Of a stretch of DNA of 64,000 nucleotides, positions 43,316 through 52,340 are shown piece after piece. The stretch is from Flavobacteriaceae bacterium (GTDB taxonomy: Bacteria; Bacteroidota; Bacteroidia; Flavobacteriales; Flavobacteriaceae). Both the position numbers and the translations under genes were made by a program. A model generated the notes under the pieces. It did no database searches, had not been told where the DNA came from, and worked only from the letters and a program-made list of their open reading frames with translations. The DNA lies in the NCBI GenBank assembly GCA_027082925.1, contig JALWTD010000012.1:1-64000 (forward strand). The letters are read 5' to 3'. Each line of letters begins with the position of its first letter. The stretch's first letter is position 1.

Positions 43316-44665
43316 TTATTCTAAATTAGAATCTATAGGCTCCCAAAGTTCTATTTTATTTTCTTCAGGATCTAAAATCCAAGCAAATTTTCCGTAATCA
43401 TAGGTTTCTATGTCTCCTATAACGGATACACCTTCACCTTTAAGTTTGCGTATTAAATCTTCCAAATTTTGTACTCTGTAGTTTATCATAAACTCTTTTT
43501 TTGATGGCGAAAAATAAGATGTATCATCGCTAAACAAACTCCATTGCGTACTCGCTTTATTTCCATTGTTATCTTTCCACCAAAAAGTGCAACCCCATTC
43601 GTTGGTATTAAAACTTAAGTATTTTTGATACCATTTTTTTAACTGGGTTGGGTTTTCCGATTTAAAAAACACACCTCCTATTCCAGTCACTTTTGCTATA
43701 CTTTTTTCAGAAAGGTTAGTTTCTTTTGTAAAAAATTCAGCTTTAACTTTAGCAACAATGGTTTGTGCTAGCTTAATTTTAGATTCAACAGTCCATCCGG
43801 CGATATGAGGTGATAATAAAACATTTTTGGCGTGAATTAAATAGTCAAAAGCTTTTGGGAAGGAATTATTTTCAAATAAATTTTCAAAAGAAAGTTTTTC
43901 GTATTCTAACACATCTAAACATGCGCCTAATACTTTTTTATTTTTAAGAGCTTCTACCAAGTCATCAGTAACAACCGCAGTACCTCTAGCGGTATTTATT
44001 AGATAAAAAGGATGTTTAAACTTATTGATAAACGCTGTATTTATCATATTATGTGACCTTTCATTAAAAGGAGTATGTAGACTTAAAATGTGTGTTTTTT
44101 CTTGCAATTCTTTTAAAGAAACTTGTTTGCAATTTTCATCGCCAACACCTTCTTTTATATCGTAACAAATTACATCTACATCAAATCCTTTTAGCTTTTT
44201 AGCAAAAGCTTTACCCATATTTCCGTAACCAATAATACCTACGGTTTTTCCTTCGAGTTCAATACCTCTATTTTTTTCTCGAAGCCACTTACCTTCTCGT
44301 ATTTCAAGGTCGGCATTTTTAAGGTTGTTAAATAAAGAAAGAATCATTCCCAATGCGTGTTCACCAACGGCATTTCTATTTCCTTCGGGAGCAGCGATTA
44401 ACCGAATACCTTTTTGTTTTGCATAATCAACATCAATACTTTCTAATCCGGCACCTACTCGAGCTATAAATTTTAATTGAGATGCTTTGTCTATAAATTG
44501 AGCATCAATTTTAAATCGACTTCTAATAACAATACCATTGTAATTGGCAATTTTAGATTCAATATCTTGTTTAGAAGATGTAAAATCTTCGTCACATTTA
44601 CAGCCAAGTTTTTCAAGCTCAGTTTTAAGTAAAGGATGATTGTTATCTGCCAGAAGCACTTTCAT
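43316..44665 (-). CDS. D-3-phosphoglycerate dehydrogenase-like protein fused to a glyoxalase/VOC domain
   Basis: 449 residues in one frame. Residues 1-310 are a D-2-hydroxyacid dehydrogenase of the SerA type: NAD loop 'GIIGYGNMGKAFAKKL' (146-151), catalytic Arg R227 in 'NTARGTAVV', Glu near 254-256 in 'LDVLEYEK', His H287 in 'LSPHIAGWTVES'. A short linker ('FFTKETNLSEKS') leads to a complete vicinal-oxygen-chelate domain (326-449: 'VTGIGGVFFKSENPTQLKKWYQKYL', 'MINYRVQNLEDLI', 'FAWILDPEENKIELWEP'). The SerA part fits phosphoserine synthesis; no role for the VOC half is clear. ATG start overlapping the panB stop by one base (TAATG), so translationally coupled. Confidence 0.88.
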   Translation of the reverse strand: MKVLLADNNHPLLKTELEKLGCKCDEDFTSSKQDIESKIANYNGIVIRSRFKIDAQFIDKASQLKFIARVGAGLESIDVDYAKQKGIRLIAAPEGNRNAVGEHALGMILSLFNNLKNADLEIREGKWLREKNRGIELEGKTVGIIGYGNMGKAFAKKLKGFDVDVICYDIKEGVGDENCKQVSLKELQEKTHILSLHTPFNERSHNMINTAFINKFKHPFYLINTARGTAVVTDDLVEALKNKKVLGACLDVLEYEKLSFENLFENNSFPKAFDYLIHAKNVLLSPHIAGWTVESKIKLAQTIVAKVKAEFFTKETNLSEKSIAKVTGIGGVFFKSENPTQLKKWYQKYLSFNTNEWGCTFWWKDNNGNKASTQWSLFSDDTSYFSPSKKEFMINYRVQNLEDLIRKLKGEGVSVIGDIETYDYGKFAWILDPEENKIELWEPIDSNLE

Positions 44666-45483
44666 TAATACTGTTCGTTTTCGTTAGGAAAATCTTTGCT
44701 TTTCACATCGGAGATGTATCCTTGAAAGGCATTTGTCATATCGGTATATAAATCTAAATATCGGCGTAAAAATCGCGGATTAAATTCGTGGGTCATTCCA
44801 AGCATATCATGGGTCACTAAAACTTGTCCGTCAACTCCATTTCCGGCACCTATTCCAATAATAGGAATGGTTAAACTTTCGGCAACTTCTTTTGCCAATT
44901 TTGCAGGAACTTTTTCTAAAACAATAGCAAAGCAGCCTAATTTTTCAAGTAACAAGGCATCTTCTTTCAATTTAATGGCCTCTTGCTCTTCTTTTGCTCT
45001 AACAGTATATGTTCCAAACTTATAAATAGATTGAGGTGTGAGCCCTAAGTGTCCCATTACAGGAATTCCGGCATTCAATATTTTTTTAATAGACTGTTTT
45101 ATTTCTTTTCCACCTTCAAGTTTAACCGCATGGCCACCAGATTCTTTCATAATTTTAATAGCTGAACGCAAGGCTATTTTTGGATCAGATTGATATGAGC
45201 CAAAAGGTAAATCAACTACAACCAAGCTTCGTTTAACAGCTCTAATTACAGAGCTTGCATGGTAAATCATTTCATTTAAGGTTATAGGCACTGTGGTTTC
45301 GTGTCCGGCCATTACGTTAGAGGCAGAGTCACCAACTAAAATAACATCTATTCCGGCTTGGTCAACAATTTTTGCCATTGTATAATCATATGCGGTAAGC
45401 ATTGCTATTTTTTCGTGATTGTTTTTCATCTCTACCAAACTTCGGGTAGTAATTCGTTTATATTCTTTTTTTGCAGTTGACAT
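44665..45483 (-). CDS. panB: 3-methyl-2-oxobutanoate hydroxymethyltransferase
   Basis: Pantothenate pathway enzyme: transfers hydroxymethyl from methylene-tetrahydrofolate to 2-oxoisovalerate. 272 residues. Motifs: '[26 protein letters not shown]', 'AVKLEGG', '[22 protein letters not shown]', '[22 protein letters not shown]'. ATG start; TAATG overlap with the dehydrogenase-VOC gene downstream. Confidence 0.97.
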   Translation of the reverse strand: MSTAKKEYKRITTRSLVEMKNNHEKIAMLTAYDYTMAKIVDQAGIDVILVGDSASNVMAGHETTVPITLNEMIYHASSVIRAVKRSLVVVDLPFGSYQSDPKIALRSAIKIMKESGGHAVKLEGGKEIKQSIKKILNAGIPVMGHLGLTPQSIYKFGTYTVRAKEEQEAIKLKEDALLLEKLGCFAIVLEKVPAKLAKEVAESLTIPIIGIGAGNGVDGQVLVTHDMLGMTHEFNPRFLRRYLDLYTDMTNAFQGYISDVKSKDFPNENEQY

Positions 45484-45567
45484 TTGTATGGAAATTTTAA
45501 AAAGTAAAAGTAATGAAAAAACAGGTTGGTTTTTAAAAGTTTATTTGTAAGAATTGTATGTTTTTTT

Positions 45568-45587
45568 GACTTATTGAAGAATAAGTC
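45568..45587. repeat. 8-bp inverted repeat upstream of histidine kinase gene
   Basis: GACTTATT-GAAG-AATAAGTC, a perfect 8-bp inverted repeat with a GAAG tetraloop, 41 bases before the TTG start. TTTTGAC, which would serve as a -33 element, overlaps its left arm, so it could be an operator or an RNA hairpin near +1. Confidence 0.45.
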
Positions 45588-45627
45588 GTAAATTACGTAG
45601 ATTTTTGGCTATAAAAAGATATAAATT

Positions 45628-46419
45628 TTGAAAAAAAAACCTCTCAAATTAGATGCTAATAATGAAATTGAAGAAAAAATAATAGACCTAAGCTTAAAAC
45701 TTAAAAATAAGGATAGAGAAATAACAACTATTCAGCAGTTAAATAAAAAAGTAATAGGCAAACTAGTTCACAACTTAAAAAATCCAATAGGGGTCATTTT
45801 TTCTTTTTCAGAGATGTTAATGGAGGATACAACAGCGTATTCTCAAGAGAAGTTAAACAAGTATTTGAGCGTGATTCACAATTCCGCAAAATTTTCACTA
45901 TCACTACTCAATAAAATCGCAAAATTTTCAAGTTTACAATCTTCTGAAGCGACATTTAATTTACAAGAATTAAATTATGTAACCTTGTTGAATGAGCTGA
46001 TGACCGATTTAAAAGAGAAAGGTTTTTTTGAAAACAGAAATGTTGAAACAAAAATTACAGCTAAAAATATTTTTCTAAACTTAGATAAGTTTGAAATAAA
46101 CGAAGCTCTTACAAACATTATAGATAACGCTGTTAGGTACTCAAAAAACAATGGTACAATAACAATTGGTATACATGAAACCCAACATACGGTTGAAACC
46201 CTAATTACCGATAATGGAATAGGAATTTCTGAAGAAAACCTTTCTAAAGTTTTTGATCCGTTTTTTGTTGAAAACACCTACTCTGAAGACAAACAGAAGT
46301 GTGTAGGTTTGGGTTTGGCAATTGCTAAAAAAATAATTAAAAATCACAGAGGCAGCGTTGTAGCAACTAGCTTACAAGGAAAAGGAACTACATTTAAAAT
46401 AGTTCTTCCAAAAAAATAA
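45628..46419 (+). CDS. Soluble sensor histidine kinase, short
   Basis: 263 residues without signal peptide or membrane segment. A short coiled-coil-like N terminus (about 1-40) is followed by the H-box 'VHNLKNPIGVIFSF' with phosphoacceptor H48, dimerisation helices, and the ATPase domain ('NEALTNIIDNAVRYSKNNG', G1 'ITDNGIGISEE', G2 'GLGLAIAKK'). It has no recognisable input domain of its own, so a partner or a cytosolic cue must activate it. The start is TTG, as no ATG precedes the H-box. Same strand as, and just upstream of, the hybrid kinase. Confidence 0.88.
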   Translation: MKKKPLKLDANNEIEEKIIDLSLKLKNKDREITTIQQLNKKVIGKLVHNLKNPIGVIFSFSEMLMEDTTAYSQEKLNKYLSVIHNSAKFSLSLLNKIAKFSSLQSSEATFNLQELNYVTLLNELMTDLKEKGFFENRNVETKITAKNIFLNLDKFEINEALTNIIDNAVRYSKNNGTITIGIHETQHTVETLITDNGIGISEENLSKVFDPFFVENTYSEDKQKCVGLGLAIAKKIIKNHRGSVVATSLQGKGTTFKIVLPKK

Positions 46420-46506
46420 AAACAAGGATAATAAATAAACGGTAAAGACATTGTTATAAAAAATTGTATATTCAATAAAATTTTAACCCCCTAAACAAGG
46501 ATCATA

Positions 46507-49500
46507 ATGAAAAATAACGGTAGTGATAAAGGCACCTTTCGAGATCCATTTAAAGAAACAGATACCTCCACTTTAGAAAATAAAAAGCTATCTTATTTTG
46601 AACATGCTCCTACCGCACTTTGGGTTGAAGATTTTTCCAAAGCAAAAACACACATTGAACTTCAAGCAAAAAAACATGCAACAGATGTAAAGTCATATCT
46701 TGTTTCTAATCCGGGTATAATTCACGACTTACTTCCTTTAGTTACTATTAAAGATGTAAATACCACTGCAGTTAAGCTGTATAAAGCCAAATCTAAACGA
46801 GAGCTGCTAGATAATTTTGTTAATCTTTTTACTAAAGAATCATACGATTGTTTTTTAAAAATGTTTATTAGTGCTTTATCAGGCGAGCTAGACGATACGG
46901 AAAGAGAAACCACATCTAAAACAATAGGAGGAGAAATTTTTAATATTGCTATAAAGTTTAAAGTTATTGACGGATGCGAAGACACTTTAGAAAATGTAAT
47001 TGTATCTATAGAAAATATCAATAAAAAAATTGCCTTAAAAAAAGCATTAATTGAAAGTGAAAATAGGTATAAAGAATCTCAAAAAATAGCTAAAATAGGA
47101 AGTTGGTTTTACGACTACCAAGAAAATAAGTTACATTGGTCTGACGAAGCGTATAAAATTGTTGGCGCAAAACCAAAAGATGAAAAGTTAGATTTAAATT
47201 TTTATCTTTCGTTTATTCATCCGGAAGATCGAAAAGTAGCTGAAAATTTCAGTATTAAGTCACTTTTAAAAAAACCAATTCAAAACATAAAATATAGGGT
47301 AATAACCAAAAACGGGGAATTAAAATATATAAACGAAAAAAGAACAGTAGTTATACGTAATGGAAAGATAGTTAAAGTTCTTGGTGTTGGGCAGGATGTT
47401 ACCGATAGTGTTCTTGCTGCAGAAGAGTTAAATACTACAAAAAACCTTCTTTCAAAAACGCTTACCAGTATTGAGGATGGATTTGTAATTTTAGATGAAA
47501 ACTCAAATTATTTATACGTCAACCCAAAGGCTTCCGAGTTATTAGGAAAAGAGGCAAAATACCTTAAAGGCAAACATATTTGGACCGAGTTTCCTGAGAA
47601 AGAAGGAGATTTGTTTTTTGACAAATATCAAGAAGCAAAACAAACAAATAAACCAATTAGTTTTGAAAACTACTTTAAACCATGGAATCGTTGGTTTGAA
47701 AATCGCATAATCCCTACCAAAGAAGGAATGCTCATCTTTTTTCACGAAATAACAGAAAGAAAAATTTCGGAAAGTAAAATAAAAGCAGCGTATAATATTA
47801 TAAATAAGAGCCCATCTGTAGCTATTTTGTGTAAAAATGAATACAATTTTCCAATAGAATTTGTATCAGAAAACTCGTTTGATTTATTAGGTTATACTTG
47901 CTCAGAGTTACTATCAAATGAAATACCTATATATGAGGTAATTCATCCTAAAGACGTGGAATGGGTAAGTGCAGAATTTTTAAAATTAAGTAAAGGAGCG
48001 TACCCAAAAGGAATCAAAATTAGTAGGTTCAGGGTTATTACAAAAGAAGGAGAAGAAAAGTGGGTAAGGTGTAATGCCGACGCAATATTAAATGAAAAAG
48101 GAGAAATTACCCATATTCAAGGAATTGTTGAAGATATTACAGATAAAAAGAAAACAGAGGATTTGTTTTTTGAAAGTAACCGCAGATTAAAAGAGCAATT
48201 TAACAATACACCGCTAGCCTCTATTATGTGGGATGTAGATTTTAAAGTATTAGAGTGGAATAACGCTGCAGAACGTATTTTTGGTTATACCGAAAAAGAA
48301 GCCAAAGGAAGTAAAATAAAAGACTTAATAACACCACCTCATTTGAAAGAAGAAATGAGTGAGGTAATGGATATGCTACTTTCAGAAAGAGGAGGAAAGA
48401 GAAATACCAACGAGAACGTAACAAAATCAGGAAAAATAATTACGTGTGACTGGTACAATGTTACACTTAAAGACTCTAGAGGTAATGTTATAGGTATAGC
48501 ATCATTGGTAGATGATATTACAGAGCGAGTTAAAAAGGAAGAATTAGAAAAAGTTTTATACAATATTTCAAGAGCGTCTTTAGCCATAGAAGATTTTACA
48601 GAATTTAACTTATTTATAAAAAAAGAACTAAATAAAATTATTGATACCAGTAATTTTTATATAGCTCTTTACAACGATAAAACCAATGAAATAGATTTAG
48701 CTTTTACAACAGATGATGTTGGTGAAAAAAGAAAGTTTCCGGCTGAAAAAACATTAACAGGACATGTCATTAAAATTAAAAAGCCACTTTTAGTTACAGA
48801 AAAAACATATTCTGAACTCATTAAAAATGGTATTGTAAATAAAAAAGGAATAGACTCTAAAATTTGGGTAGGAGTACCGTTGAAACTACGAGATAAAGTA
48901 TTTGGTACAATAGTGGTTCAAAGCTATACAAATAAAAATGCTTATACTGAAGAAGACCTCCATTTATTAGAGTTTGTTGCAGACCAAATAAGTACAATAA
49001 TTCAGCGTAAACAAGCCGAAAACGAACTTAAAAAAGCCTTGAGTAAAGCACAAGAGTCGGATAGATTAAAATCGGCATTTCTTGAAAATATAAGTCATGA
49101 AATTAGAACGCCAATGAATGGTATTATTGGATTCTCAGAGCTATTAATAGATTCTAAGTCTTCTTTTAAAGACAAAGAAAATTATGCAAAAATTGTGATT
49201 AATAGTGGTAAAAGACTACTTTCTATAGTAAATGATATATTAGACCTTTCCCAAATAGAAGCGGGTACCGTAAAAATAAATTTAGAACGAGTTAATATCA
49301 ATGCTTTATTAAAAGAACTGTACTCATTTTATTCAATTAAGGCTGCAGAAAAAAACATAGTATTTAAGTATGAAACAGGCTTAGAAAATAAGGATAGCCA
49401 TATAGAAATAGACCAAACTAAATTAAACCAAATTTTAACCAATTTGCTTTCAAACTCCTTTAAATTTACCGATGAAGGAGAAATTATAGTTGGATATAAG

Positions 49501-50166
49501 CTAATAGAAAATCACTTAAAATTTTATGTAAAAGATAGCGGTATAGGTATTGATAAAGAACTCCGGGATAAAATTTTCGATCGATTTGTACAAGCAGATG
49601 TTACCCTAAACAGATTAAATAAAGGCACGGGTTTAGGTTTGGCAATCTCAAAAAAACTGGTAGAACTTTTTGGAGGTAAAATATGGGTAGAGCCAAGTAG
49701 CACCGGAACAACAATTTGCTTTACAATACCTTATAAAGAAGCCAATCAGCTAGAAATTAATACCGTTATTAAAGAAAATAAAAATCAACCCAAAATAAAA
49801 GATAAAAAAATGACCATTTTAGTTGCAGAAGATGAAGAATACAATATCATGTATTTAAACGAATTGTTTTCTAAAACCAACTTTGAAATTATAGAAGCTA
49901 ATAATGGAAAACAAGCTGTTGAAATAGTTCAAAAAAACCCTAAAATAGACTTGGTATTAATGGATATTAAAATGCCTATTATGAACGGTTTCGAGGCAAT
50001 GGCTGAAATAAAAAAAACAAACCCTAGCGTTCCTGTTGTAGCCGTTTCGGCGTTTGCTATGGAATCTGATAAGCGAAATGCTTTAAGCAATGGTTTTGAT
50101 GCTTATTTAACCAAACCTATTAACAAAGAACAGCTTTTTGATACCATTGAAAAACATATAGATTAA
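46507..50166 (+). CDS. Multi-PAS/GAF hybrid sensor histidine kinase with receiver domain
   Basis: 1219 residues, no membrane segment, so cytosolic. Order: unassigned N-terminal part (about 1-180, one degenerate PAS possible); PAS (about 190-300, 'NKLHWSDEAYKIVGAKP'); PAS (about 310-415, 'TSIEDGFVILDENSNYLYVN'); PAS (about 430-545); PAS (about 560-670); GAF (about 680-840, 'VGVPLKLRDKVFGTIVVQS'); HisKA with phosphoacceptor H864 ('SHEIRTPMNGIIGFSELL'); ATPase (N-box 'NQILTNLLSNSFKF', G1 'DSGIGID', G2 'GTGLGLAIS'); receiver (about 1105-1219) with D1153 ('LVLMDIKMPIMNG'). ATG start, preceded by AAGGAT 5-6 bases upstream, a rare Shine-Dalgarno-like site. The input signal is unknown; no partner response regulator lies nearby. 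Confidence 0.93.
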   Translation: MKNNGSDKGTFRDPFKETDTSTLENKKLSYFEHAPTALWVEDFSKAKTHIELQAKKHATDVKSYLVSNPGIIHDLLPLVTIKDVNTTAVKLYKAKSKRELLDNFVNLFTKESYDCFLKMFISALSGELDDTERETTSKTIGGEIFNIAIKFKVIDGCEDTLENVIVSIENINKKIALKKALIESENRYKESQKIAKIGSWFYDYQENKLHWSDEAYKIVGAKPKDEKLDLNFYLSFIHPEDRKVAENFSIKSLLKKPIQNIKYRVITKNGELKYINEKRTVVIRNGKIVKVLGVGQDVTDSVLAAEELNTTKNLLSKTLTSIEDGFVILDENSNYLYVNPKASELLGKEAKYLKGKHIWTEFPEKEGDLFFDKYQEAKQTNKPISFENYFKPWNRWFENRIIPTKEGMLIFFHEITERKISESKIKAAYNIINKSPSVAILCKNEYNFPIEFVSENSFDLLGYTCSELLSNEIPIYEVIHPKDVEWVSAEFLKLSKGAYPKGIKISRFRVITKEGEEKWVRCNADAILNEKGEITHIQGIVEDITDKKKTEDLFFESNRRLKEQFNNTPLASIMWDVDFKVLEWNNAAERIFGYTEKEAKGSKIKDLITPPHLKEEMSEVMDMLLSERGGKRNTNENVTKSGKIITCDWYNVTLKDSRGNVIGIASLVDDITERVKKEELEKVLYNISRASLAIEDFTEFNLFIKKELNKIIDTSNFYIALYNDKTNEIDLAFTTDDVGEKRKFPAEKTLTGHVIKIKKPLLVTEKTYSELIKNGIVNKKGIDSKIWVGVPLKLRDKVFGTIVVQSYTNKNAYTEEDLHLLEFVADQISTIIQRKQAENELKKALSKAQESDRLKSAFLENISHEIRTPMNGIIGFSELLIDSKSSFKDKENYAKIVINSGKRLLSIVNDILDLSQIEAGTVKINLERVNINALLKELYSFYSIKAAEKNIVFKYETGLENKDSHIEIDQTKLNQILTNLLSNSFKFTDEGEIIVGYKLIENHLKFYVKDSGIGIDKELRDKIFDRFVQADVTLNRLNKGTGLGLAISKKLVELFGGKIWVEPSSTGTTICFTIPYKEANQLEINTVIKENKNQPKIKDKKMTILVAEDEEYNIMYLNELFSKTNFEIIEANNGKQAVEIVQKNPKIDLVLMDIKMPIMNGFEAMAEIKKTNPSVPVVAVSAFAMESDKRNALSNGFDAYLTKPINKEQLFDTIEKHID

Positions 50167-50223
50167 TTATTGTAGAATAATTCTAAATAATTAATTACTT
50201 TAGTGGTTTAAGTACTCAACTTT

Positions 50224-50793
50224 ATGTCGTTGTCATCAAATCACATGTTAAATCCAAACAAATGGGTAACGTTATATGCAGACTATCTGTATAATTACAC
50301 CATTTCAAGAGTCAGCAATCATGATACGGCAAAAGACATTGTTCAAGACACCTTTTTTGCGGCACTTAAAGCACAAGACAATTTTCAAGGAAAAGCAAGT
50401 GAACGCACATGGCTTGTTTCTATCCTAAAAAGAAAAATTATAGACCACTATCGAAAAATAAACTCAATAAAAGGAAAGGCAGAAGTTAAAATGAACTTTT
50501 ATACCGATGGCGAGAGAGAAGGTGAATGGATTGAAGAACGAGCTCCTACCGATTGGGGTGGAGAAGTTGAAAAGAAAATTGAAAATGAAGAACTAAAAGT
50601 TGTGTTAGAAAAATGTATTGATTATTTACCCGAAAAATATGCTATGGTTTTTAGAATGAAGACAATACAGCAGTTTGAAACAGAAGATATTTGTAAGGAA
50701 TTAGAGATAACTTCGTCGAATTTATGGGTAATTATTCATAGAGCAAGAACACAATTAAGAAAATGTATGGAAGATAACTGGTTTAAGAATTAA
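50224..50793 (+). CDS. ECF-type RNA polymerase sigma factor
   Basis: 189-residue sigma-70 family group 4 protein. Region 2 is 'YNYTISRVSNHDTAKDIVQDTFFAALKAQDNF' with 'TWLVSILKRKIIDHYRK'; region 4 is 'LEKCIDYLPEKYAMVFRMKTIQQFETEDICKELEITSSNLWVIIHRARTQLRK'. Region 1 is lacking. ATG 50224, with an alternative ATG at 50245. A -7-like TACTTTAG lies 20 bases upstream. Paired with a zinc-finger protein 12 bases downstream, its likely anti-sigma factor. Confidence 0.93.
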   Translation: MSLSSNHMLNPNKWVTLYADYLYNYTISRVSNHDTAKDIVQDTFFAALKAQDNFQGKASERTWLVSILKRKIIDHYRKINSIKGKAEVKMNFYTDGEREGEWIEERAPTDWGGEVEKKIENEELKVVLEKCIDYLPEKYAMVFRMKTIQQFETEDICKELEITSSNLWVIIHRARTQLRKCMEDNWFKN

Positions 50794-50805
50794 ACAAACT
50801 ACAAA

Positions 50806-51054
50806 ATGAAGTTAACCTGTGATGAAGCAACAACTATTTGCGACAAAACTCAGTATGGAGAAGCTGGTTTATGGGAAAGAGTAAAGTTAGGATTACATTT
50901 TTTAATGTGTAGAACCTGTGGCCTATATTCAAAACAAAACCAAGTTATGACAAAATGCTACCACATACATAAAGAAACCTCAAAATACAATAAGAGCTGT
51001 TTATGTGATGAAGACAAAAAAGAAATAGAACAAAACCTAAAGTCTAAAATGTAA
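50806..51054 (+). CDS. Small Cys/His-rich probable anti-sigma factor (ZAS-like)
   Basis: 82 residues, no membrane segment. It has a ZAS-type motif H31-x3-C35-x2-C38 ('LHFLMCRTCGLY') plus C5 and C12 near the N terminus ('LTCDEATTICDK') and 'SCLCDED' toward the end, so a zinc site is likely. Soluble ZAS proteins bind and hold ECF sigma factors and release them on redox or metal stress. ATG start. The pairing and order (sigma, then anti-sigma) fit. Followed by a terminator. Confidence 0.82.
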   Translation: MKLTCDEATTICDKTQYGEAGLWERVKLGLHFLMCRTCGLYSKQNQVMTKCYHIHKETSKYNKSCLCDEDKKEIEQNLKSKM

Positions 51055-51081
51055 CCACAAATAATAAACCAAAACCAATTA

Positions 51082-51114
51082 AAAACGGAACTTAATTTAA
51101 GTTCCGTTTTTTTG
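51082..51114 (+). terminator. Rho-independent terminator after the sigma/anti-sigma pair
   Basis: AAACGGAACTT-AATTT-AAGTTCCGTTT followed by T residues; an 11-bp stem 28 bases after the stop. Confidence 0.9.
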
Positions 51115-51132
51115 TAATTTTACAAACAAAAA

Positions 51133-51774
51133 ATGAATTTTTTACCCGAAAAAATAGATGATTACGTTGTTAACCACTCTCAAGAAGAGCCAAATTTATT
51201 AAAACAACTAAATAAAGAAACTTGGCAAAAAGTATTAAACCCACGTATGCTTAGTGGAGCTTTTCAAGGCAGGGTATTGGCTATGATTTCTAAATTAATA
51301 CAACCTACACATATTTTAGAAATAGGTACTTATACAGGATATTCTGCACTTTGTTTGGCAGAAGGATTAAAAAAAGAAGGAATGTTATTTACCATTGACA
51401 AAAATGAAGAGTTAGAAGGGTTTGCTCAAAAATATTTTGACAAATCATTGTATAAAAACAACATAAAACAGCTCGTAGGAAATGCCATAGACATTATTCC
51501 AACAATTCCTCAAAAATTTGATTTGGTTTTTATTGATGCCGATAAATGTAACTACAGTAATTATTTTCATTTAATTATAGAAAAAATGAATTCAGGAGGA
51601 GTTATCTTATCAGATAATGTGCTTTGGAATGGAAAAGTTGTTGCAACTCTTGAGAAAAAGGATAAAGATACAGAAGCAATTATAGCTTATAATAAACTTT
51701 TAAGCACCGATTCAAGAATTGAAACAGTAATACTTCCCATTAGAGATGGTTTAACAATAAGCAGGGTAAAATAA
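51133..51774 (+). CDS. O-methyltransferase (catechol/caffeoyl-CoA OMT family)
   Basis: 213-residue SAM-dependent O-methyltransferase. SAM-binding 'ILEIGTYTGYSALCLAEGL' and 'LFTIDKNEELEGFAQKYF', divalent-metal Asp and Asn in 'LVFIDADKCNYSNYFHLI' and 'GGVILSDNVLWNGKV'. Its acceptor is unknown. ATG start; the terminator is directly upstream. A weak -7 (TAATTTTA) lies 10 bases before the ATG. Confidence 0.92.
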   Translation: MNFLPEKIDDYVVNHSQEEPNLLKQLNKETWQKVLNPRMLSGAFQGRVLAMISKLIQPTHILEIGTYTGYSALCLAEGLKKEGMLFTIDKNEELEGFAQKYFDKSLYKNNIKQLVGNAIDIIPTIPQKFDLVFIDADKCNYSNYFHLIIEKMNSGGVILSDNVLWNGKVVATLEKKDKDTEAIIAYNKLLSTDSRIETVILPIRDGLTISRVK

Positions 51775-51779
51775 GCGTG

Positions 51780-51798
51780 TTTATTCTTTTAGAATAAA
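51780..51798. terminator. Weak AT-rich hairpin between convergent O-methyltransferase and PAP2 genes
   Basis: TTTATTCT-TTT-AGAATAAA, an 8-bp inverted repeat over the PAP2 stop codon. It is entirely A/T apart from one G/C pair, so termination activity is doubtful. Confidence 0.3.
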
Positions 51799-52340
51799 AA
51801 ATGGATAGGTTTAAAAAATAGTTTAGCAATAACAAACCCCAATAGCATTCCACATAAAACATCTAAAGGAAAATGAACTGCCAAGTAAAGTCTACTGTAG
51901 GTAAAAAGTATAGGGAACCCAAATATTAAAAAAGACCATTTATAGTGCTTTTTCAAAATCCAGAAGCTTAAAAAAGTAATTGTAAAAGATACCGTAGCAT
52001 GGCCTGAAACAAAACTGTAATCAGAAGCATCTATGAGTGTTCTAATATTACTATTTATAGAAGAATCATTTAAAGGGCGTATTCTTTGAATGTAGTTTTT
52101 GATTCCATTTACAATAAATAGTGAGGTAATACCTGAAAGTAAAGTTAAAAAACTAATGAGTAAAGTTTTCTTTAAGCCAAACACCTTGTATCCGGCATAA
52201 AATAGTATAAATAACAAAGGAATCCAATGCAGAGGATTGGTTACTGTTAACCAAAAACAATCGTAGGTTGCACTACCTTTAGCATGTAAAAAAAGTAATA
52301 ATTGTTTGTCGTAATAAATAAGAGTATCTAACAAATCCAC
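51789..52340 (-). CDS. PAP2 family phosphatase (undecaprenyl-diphosphatase/PgpB-like)
   Basis: 183-residue integral membrane phosphatase with the three PAP2 motifs: 'KNYIQRIRP' (KX6RP), 'YSFVSGHATVS' (SGH) and 'YSRLYLAVHFPLDV' (SRX5HX3D). About five transmembrane helices. It probably acts on undecaprenyl pyrophosphate or phosphatidic acid-type lipids in the inner membrane. GTG start that shares one base with the tatA stop (TAGTG), so translationally coupled to tatA. Confidence 0.9.
   Translation of the reverse strand: MDLLDTLIYYDKQLLLFLHAKGSATYDCFWLTVTNPLHWIPLLFILFYAGYKVFGLKKTLLISFLTLLSGITSLFIVNGIKNYIQRIRPLNDSSINSNIRTLIDASDYSFVSGHATVSFTITFLSFWILKKHYKWSFLIFGFPILFTYSRLYLAVHFPLDVLCGMLLGFVIAKLFFKPIHFLF

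Noticed and set aside
46420-46502. Direct repeat AAACAAGGAT, 73 bases apart, before the hybrid kinase
   Set aside because: Only 10 bases in a low-GC background; the second copy may serve as a ribosome-binding site, the first has no start codon behind it.
50164-50200. AT-rich inverted repeat after the hybrid kinase gene
   Set aside because: Stem is all A/T with no T run; it overlaps the next gene's promoter region and is weaker than the clear terminators found elsewhere.
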